A DNA stretch of 64,000 nt from NCBI RefSeq assembly GCF_041154385.1, contig NZ_AP028929.1, forward strand, positions 930,001 to 994,000. Direction: 5' to 3'. The notes beneath the pieces are model-generated. The model saw only the letters and a program-made list of their open reading frames with translations, had not been told where the DNA came from and made no database searches. Below are positions 48,422-56,749 of the stretch, one piece after another (positions within the stretch are counted from its first letter, which is position 1; every line of letters begins with the position of its first letter). Source of the stretch: Streptococcus sp. SN-1. Its GTDB lineage: Bacteria > Bacillota > Bacilli > Lactobacillales > Streptococcaceae. A program made the translations under genes and the position numbers.

Positions 48422-48512
48422 GCAGAAAAAAATGATTTTGTAAATCATTTTTTCCCGAGCCTAGAAATAAAAAAGCGAGGTTGACTTTGTAAATATTTTT
48501 TTACTAAAAAGA

Positions 48513-49226
48513 TTAAAGCGGGCGTTTATTGGGCATGCCAGCCTTACGTGGATATTTATTTGGTGTTTCTTTTTTCTTTTCTACTACTGTGATGTAGCGC
48601 GGATCTCCATTAGGTAGAGCGTAGCTGAGATTGTCTTCGACCTTACTAAAAAGGAGGTTGAGGGCATTCTTAGCTTCTAATAATTCCTCAGGCGCATTGC
48701 TGGCCTTGAGTGCCAATAGTTTTCCGCCAACTTGCAGGTAAGGAATTGTCAATTCAGATAAAACCTGCATGCGGGCAACCGCACGAGCTGTTACAAAATC
48801 ATATTGAGCACGGAAGTTCTTATCTTGGGCAAAATCTTCGGCACGTCCATGGTAGAAATGAACATTGTCTAAATCCAGTTCTTGAGCCAACAGTTGGAGG
48901 AAGTTGATGCGCTTATTGAGTGAATCAATGATGGTCACATCTAACTGAGGATAGAGAATTTTCATTGGTAGACTAGGAAATCCTGCCCCAGCACCGATGT
49001 CAAGAAGTTTGATAGTTTCATTGGGAATCAAACCTTGAAGAATGGGTGCAATCGAATCGTAAAAATGTTTGAGATAAACTTCTTCCTTGTCCGTAATAGC
49101 TGTTAAATTAATCTTTTCATTCCACTCGACCAAGAGTTCAAAATAACGATCAAATTGTTTTTTTTGCTGGTCCGAAAGTGGAATATTTTGCTCGGCAAGC
49201 AAGTTGTAAAATGTTTCTGATTTCAT
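48513..49226 (-). CDS. rsmG: 16S rRNA (guanine527-N7)-methyltransferase
   Basis: 237-residue SAM-dependent rRNA methylase (GidB) that modifies G527 of 16S rRNA; loss is associated with low-level streptomycin resistance. The SAM-binding loop is [13 protein letters not shown], followed by R-A-V-A-R and a basic C-terminal tail. The start at 49226 follows AAGGAAATAACT. A longer in-frame form at 49250 lacks a good ribosome-binding site. Confidence 0.96.
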   Translation of the reverse strand: MKSETFYNLLAEQNIPLSDQQKKQFDRYFELLVEWNEKINLTAITDKEEVYLKHFYDSIAPILQGLIPNETIKLLDIGAGAGFPSLPMKILYPQLDVTIIDSLNKRINFLQLLAQELDLDNVHFYHGRAEDFAQDKNFRAQYDFVTARAVARMQVLSELTIPYLQVGGKLLALKASNAPEELLEAKNALNLLFSKVEDNLSYALPNGDPRYITVVEKKKETPNKYPRKAGMPNKRPL

Positions 49227-49319
49227 AGTTATTTCCTTCTTTAGTATCATCTTATTTTACCACAATCATTAAAAATTTGATATACTGGTACTAATCTAAA
49301 AGTAGAAAGGACTTATATA

Positions 49320-49880
49320 ATGACTTGGATTATTCTTGGAGTTATCGCTCTTATTGTTATTTTTGTAATTGTTAGCTATAACGGTTTGGTTAAGAATCGT
49401 ATGCAAACAAAGGAGGCTTGGAGTCAGATTGATGTTCAGTTGAAACGTCGAAATGATCTCTTGCCAAACTTGATTGAGACTGTAAAAGGTTATGCTAAAT
49501 ATGAAGGTTCTACCCTTGAAAAGGTGGCAGAACTTCGCAATCAAGTTGCTGCAGCGACTTCACCAGCAGAAGCTATGAAAGCTAGTGATGCCCTCACTCG
49601 TCAGGTTTCAGGTATTTTTGCTGTTGCAGAAAGCTATCCAGATTTGAAAGCTAGTGCCAACTTTGTTAAATTGCAAGAGGAGTTGACAAACACAGAAAAT
49701 AAAATTTCATACTCTCGTCAACTTTACAACAGTGTTGTCAGCAACTACAATGTAAAATTAGAAACTTTCCCAAGCAATATTATCGCTGGAATGTTTGGAT
49801 TTAAAGCAGCAGATTTCCTTCAAACACCAGAAGAGGAAAAAGCAGTTCCTAAAGTTGATTTTAGCGGTTTAGGTGACTAA
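49320..49880 (+). CDS. lemA: LemA family protein
   Basis: 186-residue protein with one N-terminal membrane helix (about residues 3-20) and a helical LemA domain, including [16 protein letters not shown] and the later Y-N-x-x-V-x-x-Y-N-like segment. Function is not well defined. The htpX gene starts one base after its stop. This lemA-htpX pair is conserved in streptococci and suggests a shared role in membrane-protein quality control. Confidence 0.93.
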   Translation: MTWIILGVIALIVIFVIVSYNGLVKNRMQTKEAWSQIDVQLKRRNDLLPNLIETVKGYAKYEGSTLEKVAELRNQVAAATSPAEAMKASDALTRQVSGIFAVAESYPDLKASANFVKLQEELTNTENKISYSRQLYNSVVSNYNVKLETFPSNIIAGMFGFKAADFLQTPEEEKAVPKVDFSGLGD

Positions 49881-49881
49881 G

Positions 49882-50781
49882 ATGTTGTTTGATCAAATTG
49901 CAAGCAATAAACGAAAAACCTGGATTTTGTTGCTGGTATTTTTCCTACTCTTAGCTCTTGTTGGCTATGCGGTTGGTTACCTCTTTATGCGATCTGGGCT
50001 TGGTGGTTTGATTATCGCACTGATTATTGGCTTTATCTATGCCTTGTCCATGATTTTTCAATCGACAGAGATTGTCATGTCCATGAACGGGGCGCGTGAG
50101 GTTGATGAACAAACGGCACCAGACCTCTACCATGTAGTGGAAGATATGGCTATGGTGGCTCAGATTCCTATGCCCCGTGTTTTCATCATTGATGAACCTG
50201 CCTTAAATGCCTTTGCGACAGGTTCTAACCCTCAAAATGCGGCGGTTGCTGCGACGTCAGGTCTCCTAGCTATCATGAATCGTGAGGAGCTAGAAGCTGT
50301 TATGGGACATGAAGTCAGTCATATTCGTAATTACGATATCCGTATTTCGACTATTGCTGTTGCCCTTGCCAGTGCTATCACCATGCTTTCTAGTATGGCA
50401 GGTCGTATGATGTGGTGGGGTGGCGCAGGTCGCAGACGAAGTGATGATGATCGGGATGGAAATGGCTTAGAAATCATTATGCTAGTGGTTTCCCTACTTG
50501 CAATTGTGCTGGCACCTCTCGCTGCAACCTTGGTGCAACTAGCTATTTCTCGCCAGAGGGAATTCCTAGCTGATGCTTCCAGTGTCGAGTTGACGCGCAA
50601 TCCGCAAGGGATGATCAATGCTCTACGTAAGTTGGATAATAGTAAACCGATGAGTCGTCCTGTCGATGATGCCAGCAGTGCACTTTATATCAATGATCCC
50701 AAGAAAGGGGGAGGGTTCCAAAAACTCTTTTATACCCATCCACCTATCTCAGAACGGATTGAACGTTTGAAACATATGTAA
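49882..50781 (+). CDS. htpX: Membrane zinc protease HtpX
   Basis: 299-residue M48 metalloprotease of the membrane, thought to degrade damaged membrane proteins. Two N-terminal helices (about 14-34 and 38-60), zinc motif H-E-V-S-H at about residue 142, further helices at about 170-220, and R-E-F-L-A-D-A for the third ligand. Start ATG 49882 has AGGTGA upstream inside the end of lemA. Confidence 0.96.
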   Translation: MLFDQIASNKRKTWILLLVFFLLLALVGYAVGYLFMRSGLGGLIIALIIGFIYALSMIFQSTEIVMSMNGAREVDEQTAPDLYHVVEDMAMVAQIPMPRVFIIDEPALNAFATGSNPQNAAVAATSGLLAIMNREELEAVMGHEVSHIRNYDIRISTIAVALASAITMLSSMAGRMMWWGGAGRRRSDDDRDGNGLEIIMLVVSLLAIVLAPLAATLVQLAISRQREFLADASSVELTRNPQGMINALRKLDNSKPMSRPVDDASSALYINDPKKGGGFQKLFYTHPPISERIERLKHM

Positions 50782-50801
50782 AATATGCCTATACAATCCT
50801 A

Positions 50802-50842
50802 AAAAATGAGCATTCTCGTAGTTGGAGATGCTCATTTTCTTA
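50802..50842 (+). terminator. Terminator of lemA-htpX
   Basis: Inverted repeat AAAATGAGCAT / ATGCTCATTTT with a further inner CTC/GAG match. Confidence 0.8.
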
Positions 50843-50881
50843 TATAAGGAACTCAGAAATCAATTTGTTATGATACAACTT

Positions 50882-50985
50882 ATATTCTTCGAAAATCTCT
50901 TCAAACCGCATCAGATTCGCCTTGCCGTACTTAAGTCCAGCCTGCGGCTAGCTTCCTAGTTTGCTCTTTGATTTTCATTGAGTAT
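50882..50985 (+). repeat. Short BOX element (boxA-boxC, no boxB)
   Basis: Begins ATTCTTCGAAAATCTCTTC with boxA core ATTCGCCTTGCCGTAC, passes directly to CCTGCGGCTAGCTTCCTAG (boxC), and ends TTTTCATTGAGTAT. The boxB modules present in the other two copies are absent. Confidence 0.88.
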
Positions 50986-51144
50986 TAGAATTTCTTTAGG
51001 AAACTTCGTTCAGAACACATGATATATCGAAGAAGAATCTAGCATCTATGTCAAATGGAGGAGGGCAACTGATCTCGTTTTTCGAAAATTAGAGAATATT
51101 TTTGGTGAGCTCAGAGTGTGTGTTAGAGACAAGTAGGCCAGCGT

Positions 51145-51243
51145 AGTAGAGCTAGGATTCATCTTAATCAGCATGGAGTTTACAAAATTGTCCAAGAATT
51201 CAATCTACAGATCAGTTATTTAAAAATCACTGTGTGCTTTTAG
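51145..51243 (+). pseudogene. Possible remnant of an IS3-family transposase
   Basis: One frame reads R-I-H-L-N-Q-H-G-V-Y-K-I-V-Q-E-F-N-L-Q, which resembles the R-x-x-L-N-x-x-x-V-x-R-L-M-K-E-x-G segment of IS3 OrfB proteins, then stops. Upstream in-frame stops and no start codon mean it is non-functional. Confidence 0.35.
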
Positions 51244-51271
51244 TTAGAAGTTAGTTTTTGTCCAGCCGCTT

Positions 51272-52000
51272 TTATAGTCTATTTCGGAAAACTTCGTACA
51301 TGAGAATAGCCGCAGCAACACTGGCATTGAGACTTTGAACATGTCCATTCATCGGAATGGTAATCATCTCGTCGACCTGTTTTTTGATGTTGCTAGAGAT
51401 GCCTTTGCCTTCATTTCCGATGATGAGGGCGATTTTCCCTTTTGTATTCCACTTATGGCAAGGAGTCCCATTCATATCTGTTCCAAAGGTCCAGAAGCCT
51501 TCATCCTTGAGTTTGTCTAGAGTTTGGCTTAGGTTGGTCACTCGTGCAATGGGAACGTGTTCAATAGCACCTGTGGCCGTTTTGGCAACGACAGGAGTAA
51601 CTCCGACAGCACGGTGTTTGGGAATGATGACACCTGAAACGTTGGTCGCATCGGCCGTTCTCAGGATGGAGCCTAGGTTGTGAGGGTCAGTTAAGCCATC
51701 CAGAATCAACAGAAGTGGATTTTCTTCTTGGCGTGTTTTTGCTAGGATGTGTTCTAATTCGCTATAGGCAAATTCAGATACTCGTAGAACAAAACCTTGG
51801 TGGACAGCACCTTCAGTCATCTCAGAGAGAGATTTTTTTGAAGTCCAAGAAATGGACACCTTCTTTTCTGTAGCCAGTTCTTTGACTTTCTCAACATTCT
51901 TACCTCGGAGATCTTCTTGGAGGTAAAGTTTGTTTCCTGTGTTTGCAAGGAGGGCTTCGGTAACGGCGTGAACGCCATAGACAATATCATTTGTTTTCAT
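51272..52000 (-). CDS. rlmB: 23S rRNA 2'-O-ribose methyltransferase (RlmB/TrmH family)
   Basis: 242-residue SPOUT methyltransferase, probably acting on 23S rRNA G2251. It has an N-terminal substrate-binding domain (about 1-75). The knotted C-terminal domain contains D-P-H-N-L-G-S-I-L-R, I-G-N-E-G-K-G and S-L-N-A-S-V-A-A-A. The start M-K-T-N-D at 52000 lies exactly 6 bases after an extended TGT TATAAT, predicting a leaderless mRNA. AGAGG in that gap would only act on a read-through transcript. Confidence 0.9.
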   Translation of the reverse strand: MKTNDIVYGVHAVTEALLANTGNKLYLQEDLRGKNVEKVKELATEKKVSISWTSKKSLSEMTEGAVHQGFVLRVSEFAYSELEHILAKTRQEENPLLLILDGLTDPHNLGSILRTADATNVSGVIIPKHRAVGVTPVVAKTATGAIEHVPIARVTNLSQTLDKLKDEGFWTFGTDMNGTPCHKWNTKGKIALIIGNEGKGISSNIKKQVDEMITIPMNGHVQSLNASVAAAILMYEVFRNRL

Positions 52001-52006
52001 GCCTCT

Positions 52007-52015
52007 ATTATAACA
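52007..52015 (-). promoter_or_regulatory. Extended -10 promoter of rlmB (leaderless)
   Basis: On the minus strand TGT TATAAT, then AGAGGC, then the ATG at 52000. It is embedded immediately after the def terminator, whose stem supplies a TTGCAA at 15 bases that could serve as a poor -35. Confidence 0.6.
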
Positions 52016-52044
52016 CAAAACCCCGTCTTGCAACGGGATTTTCT
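52015..52044 (-). terminator. Terminator of def
   Basis: Inverted repeat AAAATCCCGTTGC / ACGGGGTTTT on the minus strand, directly at the end of def. Confidence 0.75.
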
Positions 52045-52656
52045 TTATTCTAGAATTAGTAAACCATCTTTAACTGCAAATGGGTCTTTTTCATTGATAC
52101 GATCGTAAAACATGATTCCGTTAATGTGGTCAATTTCATGCTGAACAACGATGGAGTTGTAGCCTTTGAGTTTGATACGGTGTTTTTCTCCATCCTTGTC
52201 AAAGTAGTCAACAGTAACGCGGGCATGGCGAACAACATAGCCAGGTACGTTGCGGTCAACAGACAGACAACCTTCTCCTTCACCAAGAGCAGCGTCTTGA
52301 ACAGAGTGAGAGACGATTTTTGGATTGTACATAATGGCTTGCAAATCGTAGGCTTCCTCTGGAGTTTCTCCTTCTTCAACAATATTTGGTACTAAAACAG
52401 CGATAATGCGTTTTGAGATATCCAATTGAGGAGCAGCAAGTCCAACCCCACCGCGTAGCCCCATCTTTTCAGCCATGACAGGATCTTGGGAATGTTTGAG
52501 GAATTGCATCATCTTTTCACCAAGGATGATTTCCTGGTCAGATAGGGGGAAAGTAACTTCCTCAGCAACCGCGCGTAGAGTTGGGTTCCCTTCGCGGATA
52601 ATATCTTTCATATCAATTAAGTGAGCAGCTTTTGTAATACGTTCTATAGCAGACAT
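52045..52656 (-). CDS. def: Peptide deformylase
   Basis: Removes the formyl group from nascent N-terminal formyl-methionine. It is a 203-residue, type II (Gram-positive) enzyme with motifs [13 protein letters not shown] and Q-H-E-I-D-H, which supply the metal ligands. Start at 52656 (M-S-A-I-E-R) with GGAGA upstream; an ATG at 52671 is too close to the ribosome-binding site. It is followed by a terminator before rlmB. Confidence 0.97.
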   Translation of the reverse strand: MSAIERITKAAHLIDMKDIIREGNPTLRAVAEEVTFPLSDQEIILGEKMMQFLKHSQDPVMAEKMGLRGGVGLAAPQLDISKRIIAVLVPNIVEEGETPEEAYDLQAIMYNPKIVSHSVQDAALGEGEGCLSVDRNVPGYVVRHARVTVDYFDKDGEKHRIKLKGYNSIVVQHEIDHINGIMFYDRINEKDPFAVKDGLLILE

Positions 52657-52830
52657 TTTCTCTCCTTTCATTACTTCTACATGATATCACAAAATGACAA
52701 GGATTGAAAGCATTACGGCATCGAGCTTTTATAGAAAATGCCTACTAGGTTCAATTCAATTGTGAAAGAATTACTTATCTGTGATATAATAAAAAGAAAA
52801 GGCTTGCATTAGAAAGTAGGGAGAATGAAG

Positions 52831-54150
52831 ATGCAAAGAAGACAAGATAGAAATCAGGGTGGTTTAGCTTTTCGTTTTATGAGGGGCTTGGTAAACTTTT
52901 TTAGGAGTTATCGTAAGTGGAGCAACAAGGGATTTGTGGCGGTACTCTTGCTAGCAGTTGCTTTATCAATGGGCTTGGTCTTGTTGTTTGAAAGCTTCCA
53001 AGGTATGCCTATGACCAGTCAAAAACGAAATACTATTTCTCAAGAAGGAACTAAGAAAAATTCTCAGGAGCAGGAAGAGGAAAAAACTGCTAGAATTATG
53101 GCTCATGGTGATTTGCTTTATCATGATATTCTTTACTTTTCAGCAAAAAAGGATGATGGAACGTATGATTTTCATGAGAATTTTGAGTATGTTACTCCTT
53201 GGCTTAAGCAAGCAGACTTAGCTATTGGTGACTTTGAAGGAACCATTAATAAGGATCATTATTTAGCAGGTTATCCTCTCTTTAATGCTCCTGCTGAAGT
53301 TATGGATGCCATTAAGGATGCAGGTTACCATGTTCTAGATTTGGCTCATAATCACATTTTGGATTCGCAAATTGAGGGGGTTATTTCAACGGCAAATGCT
53401 ATCGAAAAAGCAGGAATAACACCAATTGGAGTTTATACGCACGAGCCACGTGATCAGGCTCCGCTGGTCATTAAGGAAGTGAATGGTATCAAGGTTGCAC
53501 TTTTGGCTTATTCTTATGGATTTAATGGAATTGAGCAAAATATTTCTCAAGAGGATTATAATCACTATCTTTCAGATTTAGATGAGAATAAAATGAAGTC
53601 TGAAATTGAACGGGCGGAAAAGGAAGCAGATATCACCATTATCATGCCACAAATGGGTGTTGAGTATCGCATAGAACCGACTGAAGAGCAAAAAGCTCTT
53701 TATCACAAGATGATTGATTGGGGAGCAGATATTATCTTTGGAGGGCATCCACACGTAGTTGAACCGTCTGAAATTGTTGAAAAAGATGGGGACAAGAAAC
53801 TCATTATCTATTCAATGGGGAACTTCATTTCCAATCAACGAATTGAGACCATGCAAGGGGTAGAAAATGCTAAGTGGACTGAACGGGGTGTTCTCATGGA
53901 CGTGACCATTAAGAAGAAGGATGGAAAAACAACTATCGGAACAGCTAAAGCTCATCCTACTTGGGTCAATCGAACACCAAAGGGAACCTTTTCACCAGAG
54001 GGCTATCCTTTATATCATTATCAAACCTATATCTTGGAAGATTTCATAGAGGGTGGCAGTCATCGTGACCAGTTAGATGAAGTGACTAAGGAACGAATTG
54101 ATACAGCCTACAAAGAAATGAACGAACATGTTGGATTGAAGTGGGACTAG
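52831..54150 (+). CDS. CapA-family (PGA_cap) membrane-anchored protein
   Basis: 439-residue protein with a basic cytoplasmic N-terminus, one membrane helix at about residues 35-55, and a large extracellular calcineurin-like domain of the CapA/PgsA family. Metal-binding-type motifs are visible: A-H-G-D-L-L, G-D-F-E-G-T-I-N, A-H-N-H-I-L-D and G-G-H-P-H-V. CapA proteins act in poly-gamma-glutamate capsule synthesis in bacilli, but no ligase genes are present here, so the role is unknown. The second ATG (52831) is preferred because AGGGAG is only one base before the first (52825). Confidence 0.85.
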   Translation: MQRRQDRNQGGLAFRFMRGLVNFFRSYRKWSNKGFVAVLLLAVALSMGLVLLFESFQGMPMTSQKRNTISQEGTKKNSQEQEEEKTARIMAHGDLLYHDILYFSAKKDDGTYDFHENFEYVTPWLKQADLAIGDFEGTINKDHYLAGYPLFNAPAEVMDAIKDAGYHVLDLAHNHILDSQIEGVISTANAIEKAGITPIGVYTHEPRDQAPLVIKEVNGIKVALLAYSYGFNGIEQNISQEDYNHYLSDLDENKMKSEIERAEKEADITIIMPQMGVEYRIEPTEEQKALYHKMIDWGADIIFGGHPHVVEPSEIVEKDGDKKLIIYSMGNFISNQRIETMQGVENAKWTERGVLMDVTIKKKDGKTTIGTAKAHPTWVNRTPKGTFSPEGYPLYHYQTYILEDFIEGGSHRDQLDEVTKERIDTAYKEMNEHVGLKWD

Positions 54151-54171
54151 CTTGAATCCAGAGGAAAGAAA

Positions 54172-54999
54172 ATGACGATTAAAGTAATTGCGACAGATAT
54201 GGATGGGACCTTGCTGGATGCTAGAGGCCAGCTTAATCTCCCACGATTGGAAAAGATTTTAGATCAGTTGGATCAAAGGGGTATTCGTTTTGTCATCGCG
54301 ACGGGCAATGAAATTTACCGCATGAGGCAATTACTGGAGCACTTGGTGGATCGAGTGGTTCTGGTTGTTGCCAATGGTGCTCGTATTTTTGAAAATAATG
54401 AACTGATTCAGGCTCAGACTTGGGATGATGCCATTGTCGATAAGGCTTTGGCTCATTTCAAGGGTCGAGCGTGTCAGGACCAGTTTGTTGTAACGGGGAT
54501 GAAGGGTGGTTTCGTCAAGGAAGGTACTATTTTTACAGATCTTGAAAGTTTTATGACTCCAGAAATGATTGAAAAATTCTACCAACGGATGCAGTTTGTG
54601 GATGAATTAACCTCTGACCTCTTTGGTGGTGTGCTTAAGATGAGCATGGTAGTTGGTGAGGAACGTTTGAGTTCGGTCTTGGAAGAAATCAATGACCTCT
54701 TTGATGGCCGTGTTCGTGCTGTATCCAGTGGCTATGGTTGCATTGATATCCTCCAAGCTGGGATTCATAAAGCATGGGGCTTGGAAGAATTACTCAAGCG
54801 TTGGGACTTGAACCCCCAACAAATCATGGCTTTTGGCGATAGTGAAAATGATGTTGAAATGCTTGAAATGGCTGGAATTGCCTATGCGATGGAAAATGCT
54901 GATGATAAAGCCAAAGCTGTGGCGACTGCTCTAGCGCCAGCCAACAGCCAAGGAGGAGTTTATCAAGTCTTGGAAAATTGGTTAGAAAAAGGAGAATGA
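54172..54999 (+). CDS. Cof-type HAD-superfamily phosphatase
   Basis: 275-residue haloacid-dehalogenase-type hydrolase with D-M-D-G-T-L-L-D near the N-terminus (nucleophile Asp), a C2 cap, and a terminal F-G-D-S-E-N-D motif. These enzymes dephosphorylate sugar phosphates or cofactors such as pyridoxal phosphate and FMN; the substrate is not evident. RBS AGAGGAAAG. It is followed by the SGNH hydrolase gene with a one-base gap. Confidence 0.92.
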   Translation: MTIKVIATDMDGTLLDARGQLNLPRLEKILDQLDQRGIRFVIATGNEIYRMRQLLEHLVDRVVLVVANGARIFENNELIQAQTWDDAIVDKALAHFKGRACQDQFVVTGMKGGFVKEGTIFTDLESFMTPEMIEKFYQRMQFVDELTSDLFGGVLKMSMVVGEERLSSVLEEINDLFDGRVRAVSSGYGCIDILQAGIHKAWGLEELLKRWDLNPQQIMAFGDSENDVEMLEMAGIAYAMENADDKAKAVATALAPANSQGGVYQVLENWLEKGE

Positions 55000-55000
55000 A

Positions 55001-55636
55001 GTGGCAGTACAGTTATTAGAAAATTGGCTCCTAAAGGAACAAGGTGAAATTCAAACCAAGTATCGTCACCTAAATCAAGTTTCTGTTGTAGAGCCAGACA
55101 TTCTTTTTATTGGGGATTCCATTGTCGAGTATTATCCTATACAGGAGCTATTTGGAACTTCGAAGACGATTGTCAATCGAGGCATTCGAGGTTATCAGAC
55201 AGGACTGTTATTAGAGAATCTGGATGCGCATCTATACGGTGGGGCGGTAGATAAAATTGTCCTTTTGATTGGGACAAATGATATCGGAAAAGATGTGCCT
55301 GTGAATGAGACTCTCAATAATCTCGAAGCTATCATACAATCCATTACTCACGATTATCCATTGACTGAGATTAAATTGCTTTCTATTTTGCCAGTCAATG
55401 AGGGAGAGGAGTACAAGCAGACAGTCTATATCCGCACAAATGAAAAAATTCAGAAATGGAATCAAGCCTATCAAGAGCTTGCTTCTGCCTATATGCAGGT
55501 GGAATTTGTACCAGTTTTTGATAGTTTGACAGACCAAGCAGGCCAACTCAAAAAAGACTACACAACTGATGGGCTGCACCTCAGTGTTGCTGGTTATCAG
55601 GTTTTGTCAAAAGCCTTGAAAGACTATCTTTTTTAG
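55001..55636 (+). CDS. SGNH/GDSL-family esterase
   Basis: 211-residue hydrolase without a signal peptide. The SGNH blocks are clear: F-I-G-D-S-I-V (Ser), R-G-I-R-G (Gly), G-T-N-D (Asn) and D-G-L-H-L-S (Asp/His). The family includes platelet-activating-factor acetylhydrolase-like proteins, and streptococcal members are sometimes annotated that way. The start is GTG, with AAGGAGA a few bases before it inside the end of the previous gene, so the two are translationally coupled. Confidence 0.88.
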   Translation: MAVQLLENWLLKEQGEIQTKYRHLNQVSVVEPDILFIGDSIVEYYPIQELFGTSKTIVNRGIRGYQTGLLLENLDAHLYGGAVDKIVLLIGTNDIGKDVPVNETLNNLEAIIQSITHDYPLTEIKLLSILPVNEGEEYKQTVYIRTNEKIQKWNQAYQELASAYMQVEFVPVFDSLTDQAGQLKKDYTTDGLHLSVAGYQVLSKALKDYLF

Positions 55637-55652
55637 TTAGTTGATTTCCCTT

Positions 55653-55681
55653 TTGCATTTTTTAGTTAGATAAGGTATAAT
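55653..55681 (+). promoter_or_regulatory. Promoter of the tmRNA gene
   Basis: TTGCAT at 55653-55658 and TATAAT at 55676-55681, 17 bases apart, ending 16 bases before the mature tmRNA 5' end. Confidence 0.75.
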
Positions 55682-55697
55682 GGTTTTATTGTCTTTT

Positions 55698-56042
55698 GGG
55701 GTCGTTACGGATTCGACAGGCATTATGAGGCATATTTTGCGACTCGTGTGGCGACGTAAACGCTCAGTTAAATATAACTGCAAAAAATAACACTTCTTAC
55801 GCTCTAGCTGCCTAAAAACCAGCAGGCGTGACCCGATTTGGATTGCTCGTGTTCAATGACAGGTCTTATTATTAGCGAGATACGATCAAGTCTTGTCTAG
55901 CGGCTTGATAAGAGATTGATAGACTCGCAGTTTCTAGGCTTGAGTTATGTGTCGAGGGACTGTTAAACTAATACATAACCTATGGTTGTAGACAAATATG
56001 TTGGCAGGTGTTTGGACGTGGGTTCGACTCCCACCGGCTCCA
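55698..56042 (+). ncRNA. ssrA: Transfer-messenger RNA
   Basis: Rescues stalled ribosomes by acting as a tRNA-Ala and a short mRNA. The 5' end GGGGTCGTTACGG pairs with the 3' GGTTCGACTCCCACCGGCTCC acceptor and T-arm region, and the CCA end is encoded. The tag frame at 55780-55815 encodes A-K-N-N-T-S-Y-A-L-A-A and a stop, the tag typical of streptococci. Several pseudoknot stems follow. The apparent reading frame across its 3' end is not a gene. Confidence 0.97.
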
Positions 56043-56074
56043 TTATTCCTTTGCATTCTTTTGCATTCCTTGGT

Positions 56075-56106
56075 AAAACGTTGTTAAATCAACGTTTTTT
56101 ATTTTT
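56075..56106 (+). terminator. Terminator of ssrA
   Basis: AAAACGTTG / CAACGTTTT stem with loop TTAAAT and a long T run. Confidence 0.8.
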
Positions 56107-56184
56107 GTCTTTGGTATTCCTTGGTATTCTTTTGCGAAAAAGGCAGACCCTAAAACAGACCCTGTTTTTAAAAAAGGGATACAA

Positions 56185-56215
56185 AAAAGGATACAACATT
56201 TTTGTCGTATCCTAA
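56185..56215. terminator. Hairpin between ssrA and the thioredoxin-like gene
   Basis: AAGGATAC / GTATCCT inverted repeat with A and T runs on both sides, placed to terminate the leftward gene or read-through from ssrA. Confidence 0.5.
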
Positions 56216-56291
56216 AAATCTATGTACTTCACAAAGCGTTCTTCGGATCCATTATGCATTTTTGTGATTTTAAAACTTGCTAGCTGATTTT

Positions 56292-56639
56292 TTACAATCC
56301 TGCAAAATCTTTGATTTCTTGTGCTGACATTGAAGAGTCGCAACGAACATTGATTTGTCCATCTGCAATGTGAACGAAGCCTGGTACAGTTGGGATGCCA
56401 TAGCGTGAGCGGAATGCTTGCAACTCATTGAGTTGGCTTGGTTCTTCACTATTGATGAAGTAGATGTGAGCTTTAGTTTCAGCTACGACACCTGACAATG
56501 TACCTGCAAATTTACGGCAGTAAGGGCAAGTTTTACGACCGATAAAGAAGGTTGCAGTTTCTTTTTTATCAAGAGCTTCTTGCGCACGCGCAACTGTAGT
56601 GACTTCAAGGTCTTTGATGTTATCTAAAAATTGTTCCAT
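56292..56639 (-). CDS. Thioredoxin-like protein (bacteriocin transport accessory type)
   Basis: 115-residue cytosolic thioredoxin-fold protein with a C-P-Y-C redox pair at about residues 38-41 and a cis-proline-type segment G-I-P-T-V-P-G. It matches proteins annotated Bta (bacteriocin transport accessory). No bacteriocin genes are near, so a general redox role is equally likely. RBS GCGAGG lies before the ATG. It is followed by the hairpin at 56185-56215. Confidence 0.85.
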   Translation of the reverse strand: MEQFLDNIKDLEVTTVARAQEALDKKETATFFIGRKTCPYCRKFAGTLSGVVAETKAHIYFINSEEPSQLNELQAFRSRYGIPTVPGFVHIADGQINVRCDSSMSAQEIKDFAGL

Positions 56640-56710
56640 GAGATTACCTCGCTTTCATTGATAAGTCTAGTATGCCATAAAGTTTCTAAAATTGCTTAGA
56701 TTTGATACGA

Positions 56711-56741
56711 AAAAAGATGAGATTGGTTTGTCTCATCTTTT
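56711..56741 (-). terminator. Terminator of the phosphoglucomutase gene
   Basis: AAAAGATGAGA / TCTCATCTTTT inverted repeat with a T run on the minus strand, just past the stop. Confidence 0.8.
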
Positions 56742-56749
56742 ATAGGGAC

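Larger units (their letters stand above)
50782..51271. other. Intergenic stretch with a terminator, a BOX element and transposase debris
   Basis: After the htpX terminator and a short BOX element, bases 50986-51270 hold no intact gene. Parts of 51140-51240 read like a decayed IS3-type transposase. Confidence 0.5.
56043..56291. other. Flank downstream of tmRNA with short repeats
   Basis: Contains a terminator (56075-56106), a second hairpin (56185-56215) and four imperfect copies of a TTTTGCATTCC / TTGGTATTCC type repeat between 56047 and 56142. There is no intact gene. tmRNA 3' ends are common integration sites, so this could be the scar of a lost element. Confidence 0.45.

Noticed and set aside
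55982..56215. 77-codon frame across the tmRNA 3' end
   Set aside because: It starts inside the tmRNA T-arm and acceptor region and has no ribosome-binding site.
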